A stretch of DNA of 64,000 nucleotides from a candidate division Hyd24-12 bacterium UBA6080 (GCA_002436025.1 DIXM01000017.1:1-64000), one strand, 5' to 3'; shown: positions 8,681 through 17,348, counted from the first letter of the stretch. The notes: a model not told the origin generated them from the sequence alone. Program-made: numbers and translations.

Positions 8681-8713
8681 GGCGCAGGGGGCCCATGCCG
8701 GGCCCCCTGCGCC
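8681..8713. terminator. bidirectional hairpin between convergent genes
   Basis: Perfect 14-bp GC-rich stem (8681-8694 with 8700-8713) with a 5-nt loop, lying in the 44-bp gap between a + strand gene ending at 8671 and a - strand gene ending at 8716. No long U-run follows on either strand, so it may act through stem strength or Rho-linked pausing and mRNA end protection. Confidence 0.7.
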
Positions 8714-8715
8714 TC

Positions 8716-9348
8716 TCAGGGTTTTACGCCGTACGTGCAGAGGGTGGCCTCGGACGAGGGAACCCTCGATTCATTGGAAAAAAGGCGCTGGGAGACTCCG
8801 GTCAGACCGGCCCGTTCCATTCCTTCAAGGTATTCCCGCATCGACCAGAGCTGCATGGGAACACCGAGCTGCTCCGGCCATTCGTGGGAGGAGGGGTTTT
8901 CCCGGTAGAAGTCCACCATCACCATCAGCCACCCTCCCGGGCGCAGCAGTGAGAAGGCCTTCTCGATACCCTTCTGAATACTCGGGAAGTAGTAGAAAAC
9001 CTCCATCGAGAAGATGAGGGAAAAAGCCATTCCCGCCGGAGCTTTCCACTGCATGAAATCACCCTGCTCAACCGTAACATTGGGCAGGTGAGCCACCCTT
9101 TCCCCGGCAAGCCGGACCATTCCCGGAGCCAGGTCGATGCCTATGCAGTGTCCGTCCCTGAAACGGTTCGTTGCCATGTGGTGAAGGCTGTAACCGTTCC
9201 CCACGCCGATCTCAAGGTAGTTTCCGGGCATTTCCGGGACAAGTTCGAAGGCACGGCTGACAACAGGCCAGTGCCCCTTCTCCATCCCCGGCGCCCTGTG
9301 GTCACCGGACCATTCGTCAAAAACACTTCCTGCGTGCGATTTCTCCAT
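8716..9348 (-). CDS. class I SAM-dependent methyltransferase
   Basis: Motif I is YLEIGVGNGYSLHHMA, followed by IGIDLAPGMV, an EQGDFMQW motif, IFSMEVFYYFPS and LLRPGGWLMVMVDFY. This is the Methyltransf_11/25 fold with a C-terminal region typical of small-molecule methyltransferases. I prefer ATG 9348 (MEKSHAG), which has an AGGGAG site; the frame stays open to 9486 but the extra part looks non-coding. It converges on the PPC lipoprotein gene, with a shared hairpin between them. Confidence 0.75.
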   Translation of the reverse strand: MEKSHAGSVFDEWSGDHRAPGMEKGHWPVVSRAFELVPEMPGNYLEIGVGNGYSLHHMATNRFRDGHCIGIDLAPGMVRLAGERVAHLPNVTVEQGDFMQWKAPAGMAFSLIFSMEVFYYFPSIQKGIEKAFSLLRPGGWLMVMVDFYRENPSSHEWPEQLGVPMQLWSMREYLEGMERAGLTGVSQRLFSNESRVPSSEATLCTYGVKP

Positions 9349-9571
9349 AACACTCCCTGCTGCCCGTGAAAATCTCCATGAAAGATAGGCTGGACAGAAA
9401 AAACCGGCAACGAAGAAGCGACGAAAACCCCGCTTGAGAGGCCCAACCTCATTGACAGATGGGGCATTCAGACGGTGTTGCCCCATTCATCCGAAGCATT
9501 ACAGCGATTGACACGGTAACCAGCAGAAGTCATCTTCACTCAAGATAAACGGAGTCCGAAGGGAGAGCGAG

Positions 9572-11593
9572 ATGAGTAACCTTTTCAGGCCGGTTTTTCC
9601 GCCACTTACAATGGTTCTGCTGGTTGCTGCCGGAGCAGGGCTTGCACAATGGAACGGCGAGATCGTCGCGTGGGGGGACAATACCTACAGCCAGTGCGAT
9701 GTTCCGGACGGAACACCGAACTGCAGTTATGTATCGCTGGCGGGGGGGCGCTACCACGGTCTCGGGCTGAAGGAGGACGGGTCCATCGTGGCGTGGGGGG
9801 ACAATACCTACAACCAGTGCGATATCCCCTCTCCGAACAGCGGTTTCGTGGAGATTGCGGGTGGGCGCTACCACAGCCTCGGTCTCAAGGAAAACGGCTC
9901 CATCGTGGCATGGGGCTGGAACGGCTTCGGCCAGTGCAACGTTCCTTCTCCCAACATTGGTTTCGTGGCAGTTGCAGCGGGAGGAGATCACAGCCTGGGC
10001 CTGAAAGAAGACGGCTCCATAGTGGCTTGGGGAAAGAATGACCACGGCCAGTGCAGCATTCCTGCTCCGAACAGTGGTTTCGTGGAGATTGCAGGGGGCG
10101 GTGGCCACAGCCTCGGCCTGAAGTCAGACGGTTCCATCGTGGCGTGGGGTTACAACGCTTCCGGTCAGTGCAACGTTCCCGGACCAAATGAAAACTTCGT
10201 CGCGTTGGCTGGCGCACAGCTTCACAGTCTTGGCCTGAAGGAAGACGGCTCCATCGTGGTGTGGGGAAGCAATAGTTACGGCCAGTGCGATGTCCCGTCT
10301 CCGAACAGTGGTTTCGTTGAGATTGCGGGTGGGGATGGTCATTGCCTTGGCCTGAAGGAGGACGGCTCCATAGTGGCTTGGGGGGACAACACTTACAGCC
10401 AATGCGATATCCCCTCCCCGAACAGCGGTTTCGCGGGAATTGCGGGTGGGCGCTACCACAGCCTCGGCCTGAGGGAAAACGGCTCCATAGTGGTGTGGGG
10501 AAGGAATGAGTACGGACAGTGCGAAGTTCCTTCTGCGAATAGCGGTTTCTTGGCGATTGCAGCTGGAACCATCCACAGCGTCGGTCTGAAGGAAACCGGC
10601 TCCATCGTGGTGTGGGGAAGCAATAGTCACGGCCAGTGCGATGTTCCTTTTCAGAGCGGTTTCTTGGCGACTGCAGCTGGAAACGATCACAACCTCGGCC
10701 TGAAGTCAGACAGTTCCATCGTGGCGTGGGGGGAGAACGCATCCGGTCAGTGCAACGTTCCTGAACCGAATGCAAGCTTCGTTGCGATGGCTGGCGGGCA
10801 ACTTCACAGCCTTGGCCTGAAAGAAGACGGCTCCATAGTAGCGTGGGGGGACAATAATTGGGGCCAGTGCGATATCCCCTCTCCGAACAGCGGTTTCGTG
10901 GCGGTTGCAGCGGGACGCTACCACAGCCTCGGGCTGAAGGAAGACGGCTCCATCGTGGCTTGGGGCAGGAACCAGCAAGGCCAGTGCGATGTCCCCTCTC
11001 CGAACAGCGGTTTTGTGGCGGTTGAAGGGGGAGACCACCACAGCCTCGGTCTGAAGGAAGACGGCTTCATCGAGGCGTGGGGCTGGAACGGCTCCGGCCA
11101 GTGCAACGTTCCTTCTCCCAACAGTGGTTTCGTGGCGGTTGCGGCGGGAGGAAACCACAGCCTCGGTCTGAGAGAAGATGGTTCCATCGTGGCGTGGGGT
11201 GACAACTACTGGGGCCAGTGCATCATTCCGGCACCGAACGAGGGATTTGCAGCTATTGCAGCGGGAGGCAACCACAGCCTGGGCCTTCGGGAGATCAACA
11301 CCGGCATTGAAGAAGTATGGCTGTCCGGGAGCTTCGTTCATATCCAGTCCGTCTCTCCCAACCCTTTCCATACCACAACTGCCATTACCATCGCCCTTCC
11401 CTCACCGGGTCCCGTCCAGCTTGATCTGTTCGACCTGGCAGGAAGGCGTGTGGAAACCCTCCTGAACCAACCACTGCCAGCCGGGAGCCACACGGCGGCT
11501 TTCGACGGATCGGGCCTGCCTCCGGGGGTGTACCTGGTCCGTCTGACAAGCGGTTCGGAATTCGCAACGGCTAAAGTGGTGCTTGTGCGATAA
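9572..11593 (+). CDS. secreted 14-blade RCC1-repeat protein with FlgD-type C-terminal domain (array gene 1)
   Basis: Signal peptide ending LAQ, then 14 repeats of about 39 residues. The repeat pattern is A-W-G-x-N-x-x-G-Q-C-(D/N)-V-P-x-P-N-x-G-F-V-A-(V/I)-A-x-G-x-x-H-S-L-G-L-K-x-D-G-S-I-V. RCC1 repeats fold as seven-bladed propellers, so 14 suggests two propellers. Each repeat carries one cysteine in the GQC motif. Residues about 580-673 form the SVSPNPF... FDLAGRRV...PPGVYLVRL module used for sorting or surface attachment in FCB-type bacteria. The leader differs from that of the next four genes. Confidence 0.85.
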   Translation: MSNLFRPVFPPLTMVLLVAAGAGLAQWNGEIVAWGDNTYSQCDVPDGTPNCSYVSLAGGRYHGLGLKEDGSIVAWGDNTYNQCDIPSPNSGFVEIAGGRYHSLGLKENGSIVAWGWNGFGQCNVPSPNIGFVAVAAGGDHSLGLKEDGSIVAWGKNDHGQCSIPAPNSGFVEIAGGGGHSLGLKSDGSIVAWGYNASGQCNVPGPNENFVALAGAQLHSLGLKEDGSIVVWGSNSYGQCDVPSPNSGFVEIAGGDGHCLGLKEDGSIVAWGDNTYSQCDIPSPNSGFAGIAGGRYHSLGLRENGSIVVWGRNEYGQCEVPSANSGFLAIAAGTIHSVGLKETGSIVVWGSNSHGQCDVPFQSGFLATAAGNDHNLGLKSDSSIVAWGENASGQCNVPEPNASFVAMAGGQLHSLGLKEDGSIVAWGDNNWGQCDIPSPNSGFVAVAAGRYHSLGLKEDGSIVAWGRNQQGQCDVPSPNSGFVAVEGGDHHSLGLKEDGFIEAWGWNGSGQCNVPSPNSGFVAVAAGGNHSLGLREDGSIVAWGDNYWGQCIIPAPNEGFAAIAAGGNHSLGLREINTGIEEVWLSGSFVHIQSVSPNPFHTTTAITIALPSPGPVQLDLFDLAGRRVETLLNQPLPAGSHTAAFDGSGLPPGVYLVRLTSGSEFATAKVVLVR

Positions 11594-11612
11594 GGTCTGC
11601 AACTAACTGGCC

Positions 11613-11622
11613 GACGATCGTC
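11613..11622. promoter_or_regulatory. 10-bp palindrome in array spacer
   Basis: GACGATCGTC, a perfect palindrome, lies about 24-33 bp upstream of the start codon of array gene 2. The same sequence occurs at 12302-12311 and 13576-13585, and with one change at 14847-14856 (GACGAGCGTC). Its position between stop and ribosome site suggests a shared regulatory or recombination site; it may simply be carried by duplication. Confidence 0.4.
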
Positions 11623-11645
11623 ATTGAAACAAGGAGAAAGGTGTC

Positions 11646-12275
11646 ATGATAAGAGGTTTCAGTCCAATAGCGCTTCTTCCCCTGCTTCTGCTGGTCACTG
11701 TGGGAGCAGGGCTTGCGCAATGGAACGGCGAGATCGTGGCGTGGGGGAGCAACGGCTACGGCGCGTGCGATGTTCCTGAGCCGAACAGCGGTTATGTTGC
11801 GCTTGGCACTGGATGTGCCGGCGCCCATTCTCTGGGGCTGAAGGCAGACGGTTCCATCGTGGCGTGGGGGGGCAATGGCAGCGGTCAGTGCGATGTTCCT
11901 GAACCGAACAGCGGTTTTGTTGGTATTGGTGGGGGATCATACCACGGCCTCGGTCTCCGGGAGAGTACCGGGATCGAGGATGAAGGTCTTGCCGGGGACT
12001 TCATACAGATCCGATCAGTTTCACCAAATCCTTTCAGCTCGAGCACATCTGTGGTCTTCCAGTCCCCCGGGCTTTCCGCAGTGACCTTCCAGGTCTTCGA
12101 CATTGCGGGTTGTCTCGTAAGAACCCAGACCATCGGCAACTCTCCAGCGGGTCAGCACAGTTTCTCCTGGGACGGCAGGAATTCTCAAGGGGCAGAACTC
12201 GGTTCCGGTGTCTACTTCATCAGGCTTGGGGGTGCCGAACAGCAGGCTTCTGCGAAAGTGGTGCTTGTGCGATAA
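11646..12275 (+). CDS. two-repeat RCC1 protein with FlgD-type C-terminal domain (array gene 2, deletion derivative)
   Basis: Leader MIRGFSPIALLPLLLL as in the next two genes, then only two RCC1 repeats, then the standard tail. The first repeat matches blade 1 of the gene at 14880 (GSNGYGACDVPEPN) and the second matches its last blade (GGNGSGQCDVPEPN). The tail also matches that gene (IQIRSVSPNPF...QHSFSW). It therefore looks like an in-frame deletion of the five middle blades. Two blades cannot close a propeller, so the product may be non-functional or may assemble with others. The reading frame is intact. Confidence 0.8.
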   Translation: MIRGFSPIALLPLLLLVTVGAGLAQWNGEIVAWGSNGYGACDVPEPNSGYVALGTGCAGAHSLGLKADGSIVAWGGNGSGQCDVPEPNSGFVGIGGGSYHGLGLRESTGIEDEGLAGDFIQIRSVSPNPFSSSTSVVFQSPGLSAVTFQVFDIAGCLVRTQTIGNSPAGQHSFSWDGRNSQGAELGSGVYFIRLGGAEQQASAKVVLVR

Positions 12276-12334
12276 GGTCTTTAACTAACCGTCCTCTGGC
12301 CGACGATCGTCATTGAAACAAGGAGAAAGGTGTC

Positions 12335-13549
12335 ATGATAAGAGGTTTCAGTCCAATAGCGCTTCTTCCCCTGCTTCTGCTGGTCACTGTGGGAGCAGGG
12401 TTTGCGCAATGGAACGGCGAGATCGTGGCGTGGGGCACCAACAGCTACGGCCAGTGCGATGTTCCTGAACCGAATAGCGGTTTTGTGGCGCTTGGCACGG
12501 GATGTAACGGAGCCCATTCTCTGGGGCTGAAGGCAGACGGTTCCATCGTGGCGTGGGGGCATAACACTTCGGGTCAATGCGATGTTCCTGAACCGAACAG
12601 CGGGTTCGTAGCGGCAGCCAGGGGGTACGGTCACACCCTTGGCTTGAAGGAAGATGGTTCCATCGTGGCGTGGGGATTGCAGGGGTGGGGTATGTGCGAT
12701 GTTCCTTCTCCGAATGAGGGTTTTGTGGCAGTTTCGGCGGGAAGATACCACAGCCTTGGCCTGAAGGAAGACGGCTCCATCGTGGCGTGGGGGATTAACG
12801 CAGCCGGTCAGTGCGATGTTCCTGAACCGAACAGTGGTTTCGTGGCAATTGCGGGGGGATACTACCACAACCTCGGACTGAAGGCAGACGGCTCCGTAGT
12901 GGCGTGGGGAGGGGATTGGACTGGCCAGTGCGATGTTCCTGAACCGAACAGCGATTTTGTGGCGGTTGCTGCGGGAAGGTACCACAGCCTTGGCGTGAAG
13001 GCAGACGGTTCCGTCGTGGCGTGGGGGTCCAACAGCTACGGCCAGTGTGCTGTTCCATCTCCTAACAACGGTTTTGTGGCAGTTGCTGCGGGAGAAATCC
13101 ACAGCGCTGGACTGAAAGCGGACGGCTCCATCGTGGCTTGGGGGTCCAACAGCTTCGGCCAGTGTGATGTTCCTGAGCCGAACAGCGGTTTTGTTGGTAT
13201 TGCAGGGGGAGAAGCCCATAACCTCGGTCTCCGGGAGAGTACCGGGATCGAGGATGAAGGTCTTGCCGGGGACTTCATACAGATCCAATCCGTCTCCCCC
13301 AATCCGTTCAGCTCGAGCACATCTGTGGTCTTCCAGTCCCCCGGCCTTTCCTCCATGACCTTCCAGGTCTTCGACATTGCGGGTCGTCTCGTAAGAACCC
13401 AGGCCATCGGCAACTCTCCGGCTGGTCAGCACACTATCGCCTGGGACGGCAGGGATTCTCAAGGGGCAGAACTCGGTTCCGGTGTCTACTTCATCAGGCT
13501 TGGGGGTGCCGAACAGCAGGCTTCTGCGAAAGTGGTGCTTGTGCGATAA
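12335..13549 (+). CDS. seven-blade RCC1-repeat secreted protein (array gene 3)
   Basis: Signal peptide ending FAQ, seven RCC1-type repeats (enough for one closed propeller), then a linker STGIEDEGLAGDFIQIQ and the SVSPNPF... sorting-type tail ending SAKVVLVR. Blade 1 has a two-residue insertion with an extra cysteine (GTGCNGAHS), also seen in genes 2 and 5. The tail is almost identical to that of gene 4. Ribosome site AAGGAGAAAGG; 59-bp spacers before and after. Function unknown; likely surface ligand or partner binding. Confidence 0.85.
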   Translation: MIRGFSPIALLPLLLLVTVGAGFAQWNGEIVAWGTNSYGQCDVPEPNSGFVALGTGCNGAHSLGLKADGSIVAWGHNTSGQCDVPEPNSGFVAAARGYGHTLGLKEDGSIVAWGLQGWGMCDVPSPNEGFVAVSAGRYHSLGLKEDGSIVAWGINAAGQCDVPEPNSGFVAIAGGYYHNLGLKADGSVVAWGGDWTGQCDVPEPNSDFVAVAAGRYHSLGVKADGSVVAWGSNSYGQCAVPSPNNGFVAVAAGEIHSAGLKADGSIVAWGSNSFGQCDVPEPNSGFVGIAGGEAHNLGLRESTGIEDEGLAGDFIQIQSVSPNPFSSSTSVVFQSPGLSSMTFQVFDIAGRLVRTQAIGNSPAGQHTIAWDGRDSQGAELGSGVYFIRLGGAEQQASAKVVLVR

Positions 13550-13608
13550 GGTCTTTAACTAACCGTCCTCTGGCCGACGATCGTCATTGAAACAAGGAGA
13601 AAGGTATC

Positions 13609-14820
13609 ATGATAAGAGGTTTCAGTCCAATAGCGCTTCTTCTCCTGCTTCTGCTGGTCACTGTGGGAGCAGGATTTGCGCAATGGAACGGGGAGATCGT
13701 TGCATGGGGGGACAACAGCGATGATCAGTGTGAAGTTCCCTCACCAAATGAAGGTTTCATTGCAATTGCAGCGGGAGGCTGGCACAGCCTTGGTCTGAAG
13801 GAGAACGGATCCATCGTGGGTTGGGGAGGTAACGATTACGGTCAGACCAGTGATCCCTCTCCCAATAGTGGTTTCGTGGCAGTTGCGGCGGGGGAAGCGC
13901 ACAGCCTTTGTCCGAAGGAAGATGGTTCCATCGTGGCGTGGGGGTGCAACGGCATGGGTAGGTGCAATGTTCCCTCTCCGAATGAGGGTTTCATAGCATG
14001 TTCGGGGGGCTTTGCTCACAGTGTCGGCCTGAAAGCTGACGGCTCCATCGAGGCATGGGGTGACTTCGGTTTTGGCCAGATTGACATACCTTACCCGAAC
14101 AGTGGCTTCATGGGGGTTTCAGCGGGAGGCTTTCACAGTCTGTTTCTAAAGGAATCCGGCTTCATCTATGGTCGAGGGTATAACTATTTTGGGCAGTGCA
14201 ATGTGCCTTCTCCAAACAGCGGTTTCATTGCGGTTTCGGGGGGAAGATTTCACAGCCTCGGTCTGAAGGAAGACGGATCAATCGTGGCATGGGGACGAAA
14301 CGACAACGGCCAGTGCAACGTGCCTTCTCCCAACAGCGGTTTCGTGGCGATTGAAGCCGGGGACGCGCACAGCCTGGGTCTGAGAGAAGATGGTTCCATC
14401 GTGGCGTGGGGCGACAACAGCGATAGTCAGTGCACCATTCCGGGACCGAACGATGGATTTGTGGCTATTGCAGCGGGAGGCAACCACAGCCTTGGTCTCC
14501 GGGAGATCAGTACCGGGATCGAGGATGAAGGTCTTGCCGGGAACTTCATACAGATCCAATCCGTCTCCCCCAATCCGTTCAGCTCGAGCACATCTGTGGT
14601 CTTCCAGTCCCCCGGCCTTTCCTCCATGACCTTCCAGGTCTTCGACATTGCGGGTCGTCTCGTAAGAACCCAGGCCATCGGCAACTCTCCGGCTGGTCAG
14701 CACACTATCGCCTGGGACGGCAGGGATTCTCAAGGGGCAGAACTCGGTTCCGGTGTCTACTTCATCAGGCTTGGGGGTGCCGAACAGCAGGCTTCTGCGA
14801 AAGTGGTGCTTGTGCGATAA
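13609..14820 (+). CDS. seven-blade RCC1-repeat secreted protein (array gene 4)
   Basis: Same leader, seven repeats and tail. The blades are the most divergent of the array: GQTSDPSPN replaces the cysteine motif in blade 2, blade 4 reads GDFGFGQIDIPYPN, and blade 5 has GRGYN in place of AWGxN. The tail is near-identical to gene 3 apart from one Asp-to-Asn change in the linker. This is a conserved shell around variable blades. Start ATG 13609 follows AAGGAGAAAGG. Confidence 0.85.
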   Translation: MIRGFSPIALLLLLLLVTVGAGFAQWNGEIVAWGDNSDDQCEVPSPNEGFIAIAAGGWHSLGLKENGSIVGWGGNDYGQTSDPSPNSGFVAVAAGEAHSLCPKEDGSIVAWGCNGMGRCNVPSPNEGFIACSGGFAHSVGLKADGSIEAWGDFGFGQIDIPYPNSGFMGVSAGGFHSLFLKESGFIYGRGYNYFGQCNVPSPNSGFIAVSGGRFHSLGLKEDGSIVAWGRNDNGQCNVPSPNSGFVAIEAGDAHSLGLREDGSIVAWGDNSDSQCTIPGPNDGFVAIAAGGNHSLGLREISTGIEDEGLAGNFIQIQSVSPNPFSSSTSVVFQSPGLSSMTFQVFDIAGRLVRTQAIGNSPAGQHTIAWDGRDSQGAELGSGVYFIRLGGAEQQASAKVVLVR

Positions 14821-14879
14821 GGTCTTTAACTAACCGTCCTCTGGCCGACGAGCGTCATTGAAACAAGTAGAAAGGTATC

Positions 14880-16094
14880 ATGAGAAGAGGTTTCAGTCCA
14901 ATAGCGCTTCTTCCACTGCTTCTGCTGGTCACTGTGGGAGCAGGGTTTGCGCAATGGAACGGCGAGATCGTGGCGTGGGGGAGCAACGGCTACGGCGCGT
15001 GCGATGTTCCTGAGCCGAACAGCGGGTTCGTGGCTGTTGGCACTGGATGTGCCGGAGCCCATTCTCTGGGCCTGAAGGCAGACGGTTCCATCGTGGCGTG
15101 GGGATGGAACATTTGGGGTCAGTGCGATGTTCCTGAGCCGAACAGCGGGTTTGTAGCGGCAGCGGTGGGGTGGGGCCACGCCCTTGGCTTGAAGGAAGAT
15201 GGTTCCATTTGGGGATGGGGAGCCAATGCGAATGGTCAGTGCACTGTTCCTTCTCCGAATGAGGGTTTCGTGGCGGTTGCGGCGGGAAGTTACCACAGCC
15301 TTGGCCTGAAAGAAGACGGTTCCATCGTGGCGTGGGGGAGCAATGCATCTGGCCAGTGCGATGTTCCTGAACCGAACAGCGGTTTCGTGGCAGTTGCTGG
15401 GGGATGCTACCACAGCCTTGGACTGAAGGTAGACGGTTCCATCGTGGCTTGGGGCTCCAACAGCTACGACCAGTGCGATATTCCTGAACCGAACAGCGAT
15501 TTCGTTGCGATTGCGGGGGGGGAAGGTCACACCCTCGGTGTGAAGGAAGATGGCTCCATCGTTGCGTGGGGGAGAAACAACTACGGTCAGTGTTCTGTTC
15601 CTTCTCCGAACAACGGTTTTGTAGCAGTTGCTGCGGGAGAAGTCCACAGCGCTGGACTGAAAGCGGACGGCTCCATCGTGGCGTGGGGGGGCAACGGCAG
15701 CGGCCAGTGCGATGTTCCTGAACCGAACAGCGGTTTTGTTGCTATTGGTGGGGGAGCATACCACAACCTCGGCCTCCGGGAGAGTACCGGGATCGAGGAT
15801 GAAGGTCTTGCCGGGGACTTCATACAGATCCGATCAGTTTCACCCAATCCTTTCAGCTCGAGCACATCTGTGGTCTTCCAGTCCCCCGGGCTTTCCGCAG
15901 TGACCTTCCAGGTCTTCGACACCGCGGGTCGTCTCGTAAGAACCCAGTCCCTCGGCAACTCCCCGACTGGTCAGCACAGTTTCTCCTGGGACGGCAGGGA
16001 TTCTCAAGGGGCAGAACTCGGCTCCGGGGTTTACTTCATCCGGCTTCGGGGTGCTGAACAGCAGGCTTCCGCGAAAGTTGTTCTGGTCAGGTAG
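14880..16094 (+). CDS. seven-blade RCC1-repeat secreted protein (array gene 5)
   Basis: Leader MRRGFSPIALLPLLLL, seven RCC1 repeats and the sorting-type tail (IQIRSVSPNPF, FDTAGRLVRTQ, SAKVVLVR). Blade 1 contains GTGCAGAHS; blade 3 reads SIWGWGAN. The tail is closer to gene 2 than to genes 3 and 4. The spacer before it has the base changes GACGAGCGTC and AAGTAG where the other spacers read GACGATCGTC and AAGGAG, which weakens its ribosome site. It is the last gene of the array; the next gene has a different family and leader. Confidence 0.85.
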   Translation: MRRGFSPIALLPLLLLVTVGAGFAQWNGEIVAWGSNGYGACDVPEPNSGFVAVGTGCAGAHSLGLKADGSIVAWGWNIWGQCDVPEPNSGFVAAAVGWGHALGLKEDGSIWGWGANANGQCTVPSPNEGFVAVAAGSYHSLGLKEDGSIVAWGSNASGQCDVPEPNSGFVAVAGGCYHSLGLKVDGSIVAWGSNSYDQCDIPEPNSDFVAIAGGEGHTLGVKEDGSIVAWGRNNYGQCSVPSPNNGFVAVAAGEVHSAGLKADGSIVAWGGNGSGQCDVPEPNSGFVAIGGGAYHNLGLRESTGIEDEGLAGDFIQIRSVSPNPFSSSTSVVFQSPGLSAVTFQVFDTAGRLVRTQSLGNSPTGQHSFSWDGRDSQGAELGSGVYFIRLRGAEQQASAKVVLVR

Positions 16095-16162
16095 AACCAC
16101 TCATGTAGCGGTCTCTTGACAGGTCGCCCGGGTTGTTGTTTGTCGAAGAAGAGGATGACTCC

Positions 16163-17275
16163 ATGAACCAAAGAATGCTTTCTGTACTTCTTGCCTGGCT
16201 GTTCCTGTTTTCCGGCTGCGGAGATGTCTCCCCCACTGACGGTTCGTCGGGCGAAACGCTTGAATACGATCTTGTGAAGGTTGACTCGATAGGTGTGGAA
16301 CTGGGGGATTCCAACTACGTCTTCGGGGCGGTCATTGACGCGGTGGTTCTGACCGACGGACGGATCGCGCTGCTTGACATCATCAGGCAGAAGGTCTCGG
16401 TGTTCTCGCATGAGGGCGAGTTCATTGGATGCGCCGGGTCGGGAGGGTCCGGTCCAGGGCAGTTTACTTCCCCCTACTCCATCGCCCCGCTCTCCGGTGG
16501 AGGGTTCGCCGTGGCCGATGTCCAGCTCTGCAAGGTGGTGTTCTTCGATTCGAGCCTTGTGTTCTCCCGCGAGTTGAGCGGCTTCACGCCAGCGGGTCCG
16601 CTCCGGATCCAAGGCGGCCCTGAGGGATCGATAATCGGGAGCCGGATGAACTACTACTTCGATGAGGAGGAGGAGACTATCTACAGCGGAGTCGAGTACT
16701 GCCGGTGGCGGGGCTCCGTTGAACCCGATCTTTTGTATCTGGAAAGCTACGCCCTTCACACCTCCGATGATCGTGTCTTCTACACCTTCGCTTCCGCAGG
16801 CGACGGGAGTTTCTTCTGCGCGCCGATCTCTGAGACCGAGTACGTGATAACGGGGTTTGACCCTGCGGGCGACACCCTGTTTACGACCGAGCTTCCCTGG
16901 TCAATGACCCCAAAGACGCAGGAAGAGCTTGATGTCGCACGGCCCGGAATGGTGATACCGGGACCCGGGAGTGAGTCGACATCCTCAGAGTTGAGCGCGG
17001 GCTGGAAGGCCGACTCTCTGCGTAACGCCACGTACTTGTTTGGCGTTGATAGTCTTGGGAGGCTCTGGGCAAAGTCGGGCAGGGGAGCCGGATCGACTCC
17101 CTTCTTCGACCTTTTCGACTGCGAGGATGGCTCGCTGCTCATGAGCATCGAGACCTCACTGCCCGTCAGCGCAAGTGTTTGGGCGTTCAGAGTCACGGAA
17201 TCAGGCATACTGGGATGGGACCACAACCCTTCGGACTACCCACGTGTCTACCTTCTCGAACTTGTTGAGCGCTGA
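16163..17275 (+). CDS. 6-bladed beta-propeller lipoprotein
   Basis: Lipoprotein signal peptide (lipobox LFSGC, start ATG 16163). Propeller strands follow: GRIALLDIIRQKVSVFSHEGEF, GSGGSGPGQFTSPYSI and GGFAVADVQLCKVVFFD. It is a distant relative of the proteins at 2-691 and 2601-3752, sharing the late block DSLGRLWAK...FFDLFD and the closing W-x-x-x-P...VYLLEL. It follows the RCC1 array by 68 bp but has its own start region. Ligand unknown. Confidence 0.75.
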   Translation: MNQRMLSVLLAWLFLFSGCGDVSPTDGSSGETLEYDLVKVDSIGVELGDSNYVFGAVIDAVVLTDGRIALLDIIRQKVSVFSHEGEFIGCAGSGGSGPGQFTSPYSIAPLSGGGFAVADVQLCKVVFFDSSLVFSRELSGFTPAGPLRIQGGPEGSIIGSRMNYYFDEEEETIYSGVEYCRWRGSVEPDLLYLESYALHTSDDRVFYTFASAGDGSFFCAPISETEYVITGFDPAGDTLFTTELPWSMTPKTQEELDVARPGMVIPGPGSESTSSELSAGWKADSLRNATYLFGVDSLGRLWAKSGRGAGSTPFFDLFDCEDGSLLMSIETSLPVSASVWAFRVTESGILGWDHNPSDYPRVYLLELVER

Positions 17276-17348
17276 CGGTTCTTGACCCTGCGGGGTGGTT
17301 CCCCTATTCTCCCCGAGCGATGCCTGAAAACCCGCTTGGAGGCCGAAA

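Larger units (their letters stand above)
11594..16094 (+). repeat. tandem array of cassette-like RCC1 genes
   Basis: Four consecutive units with near-identical DNA at the leader (about 90 bp), at the 3' end (about 300 bp) and in the spacer, and divergent 117-bp blade repeats between them. The spacers are 52, 59, 59 and 59 bp; the first lacks 7 bp (CCGTCCT). This arrangement permits unequal crossing-over or gene conversion within and between units. Confidence 0.85.

Noticed and set aside
12281..13462. 393-codon antisense ORF in the RCC1 array (and similar ones at 9536-10108, 10124-10690, 10706-11371, 14826-15764)
   Set aside because: They are mirror images of the repeat-rich sense genes, have no ribosome site or domain, and exist because the 117-bp repeat keeps one antisense frame free of stops.
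9572..16094. Regular repeats that could suggest a CRISPR array
   Set aside because: The period is 117 bp, units are coding and in frame, and there are no short identical repeats with unique spacers.
16031..16759. 242-codon - strand ORF over the end of the array and the next propeller lipoprotein
   Set aside because: Antisense to two well-supported genes, no homology pattern.
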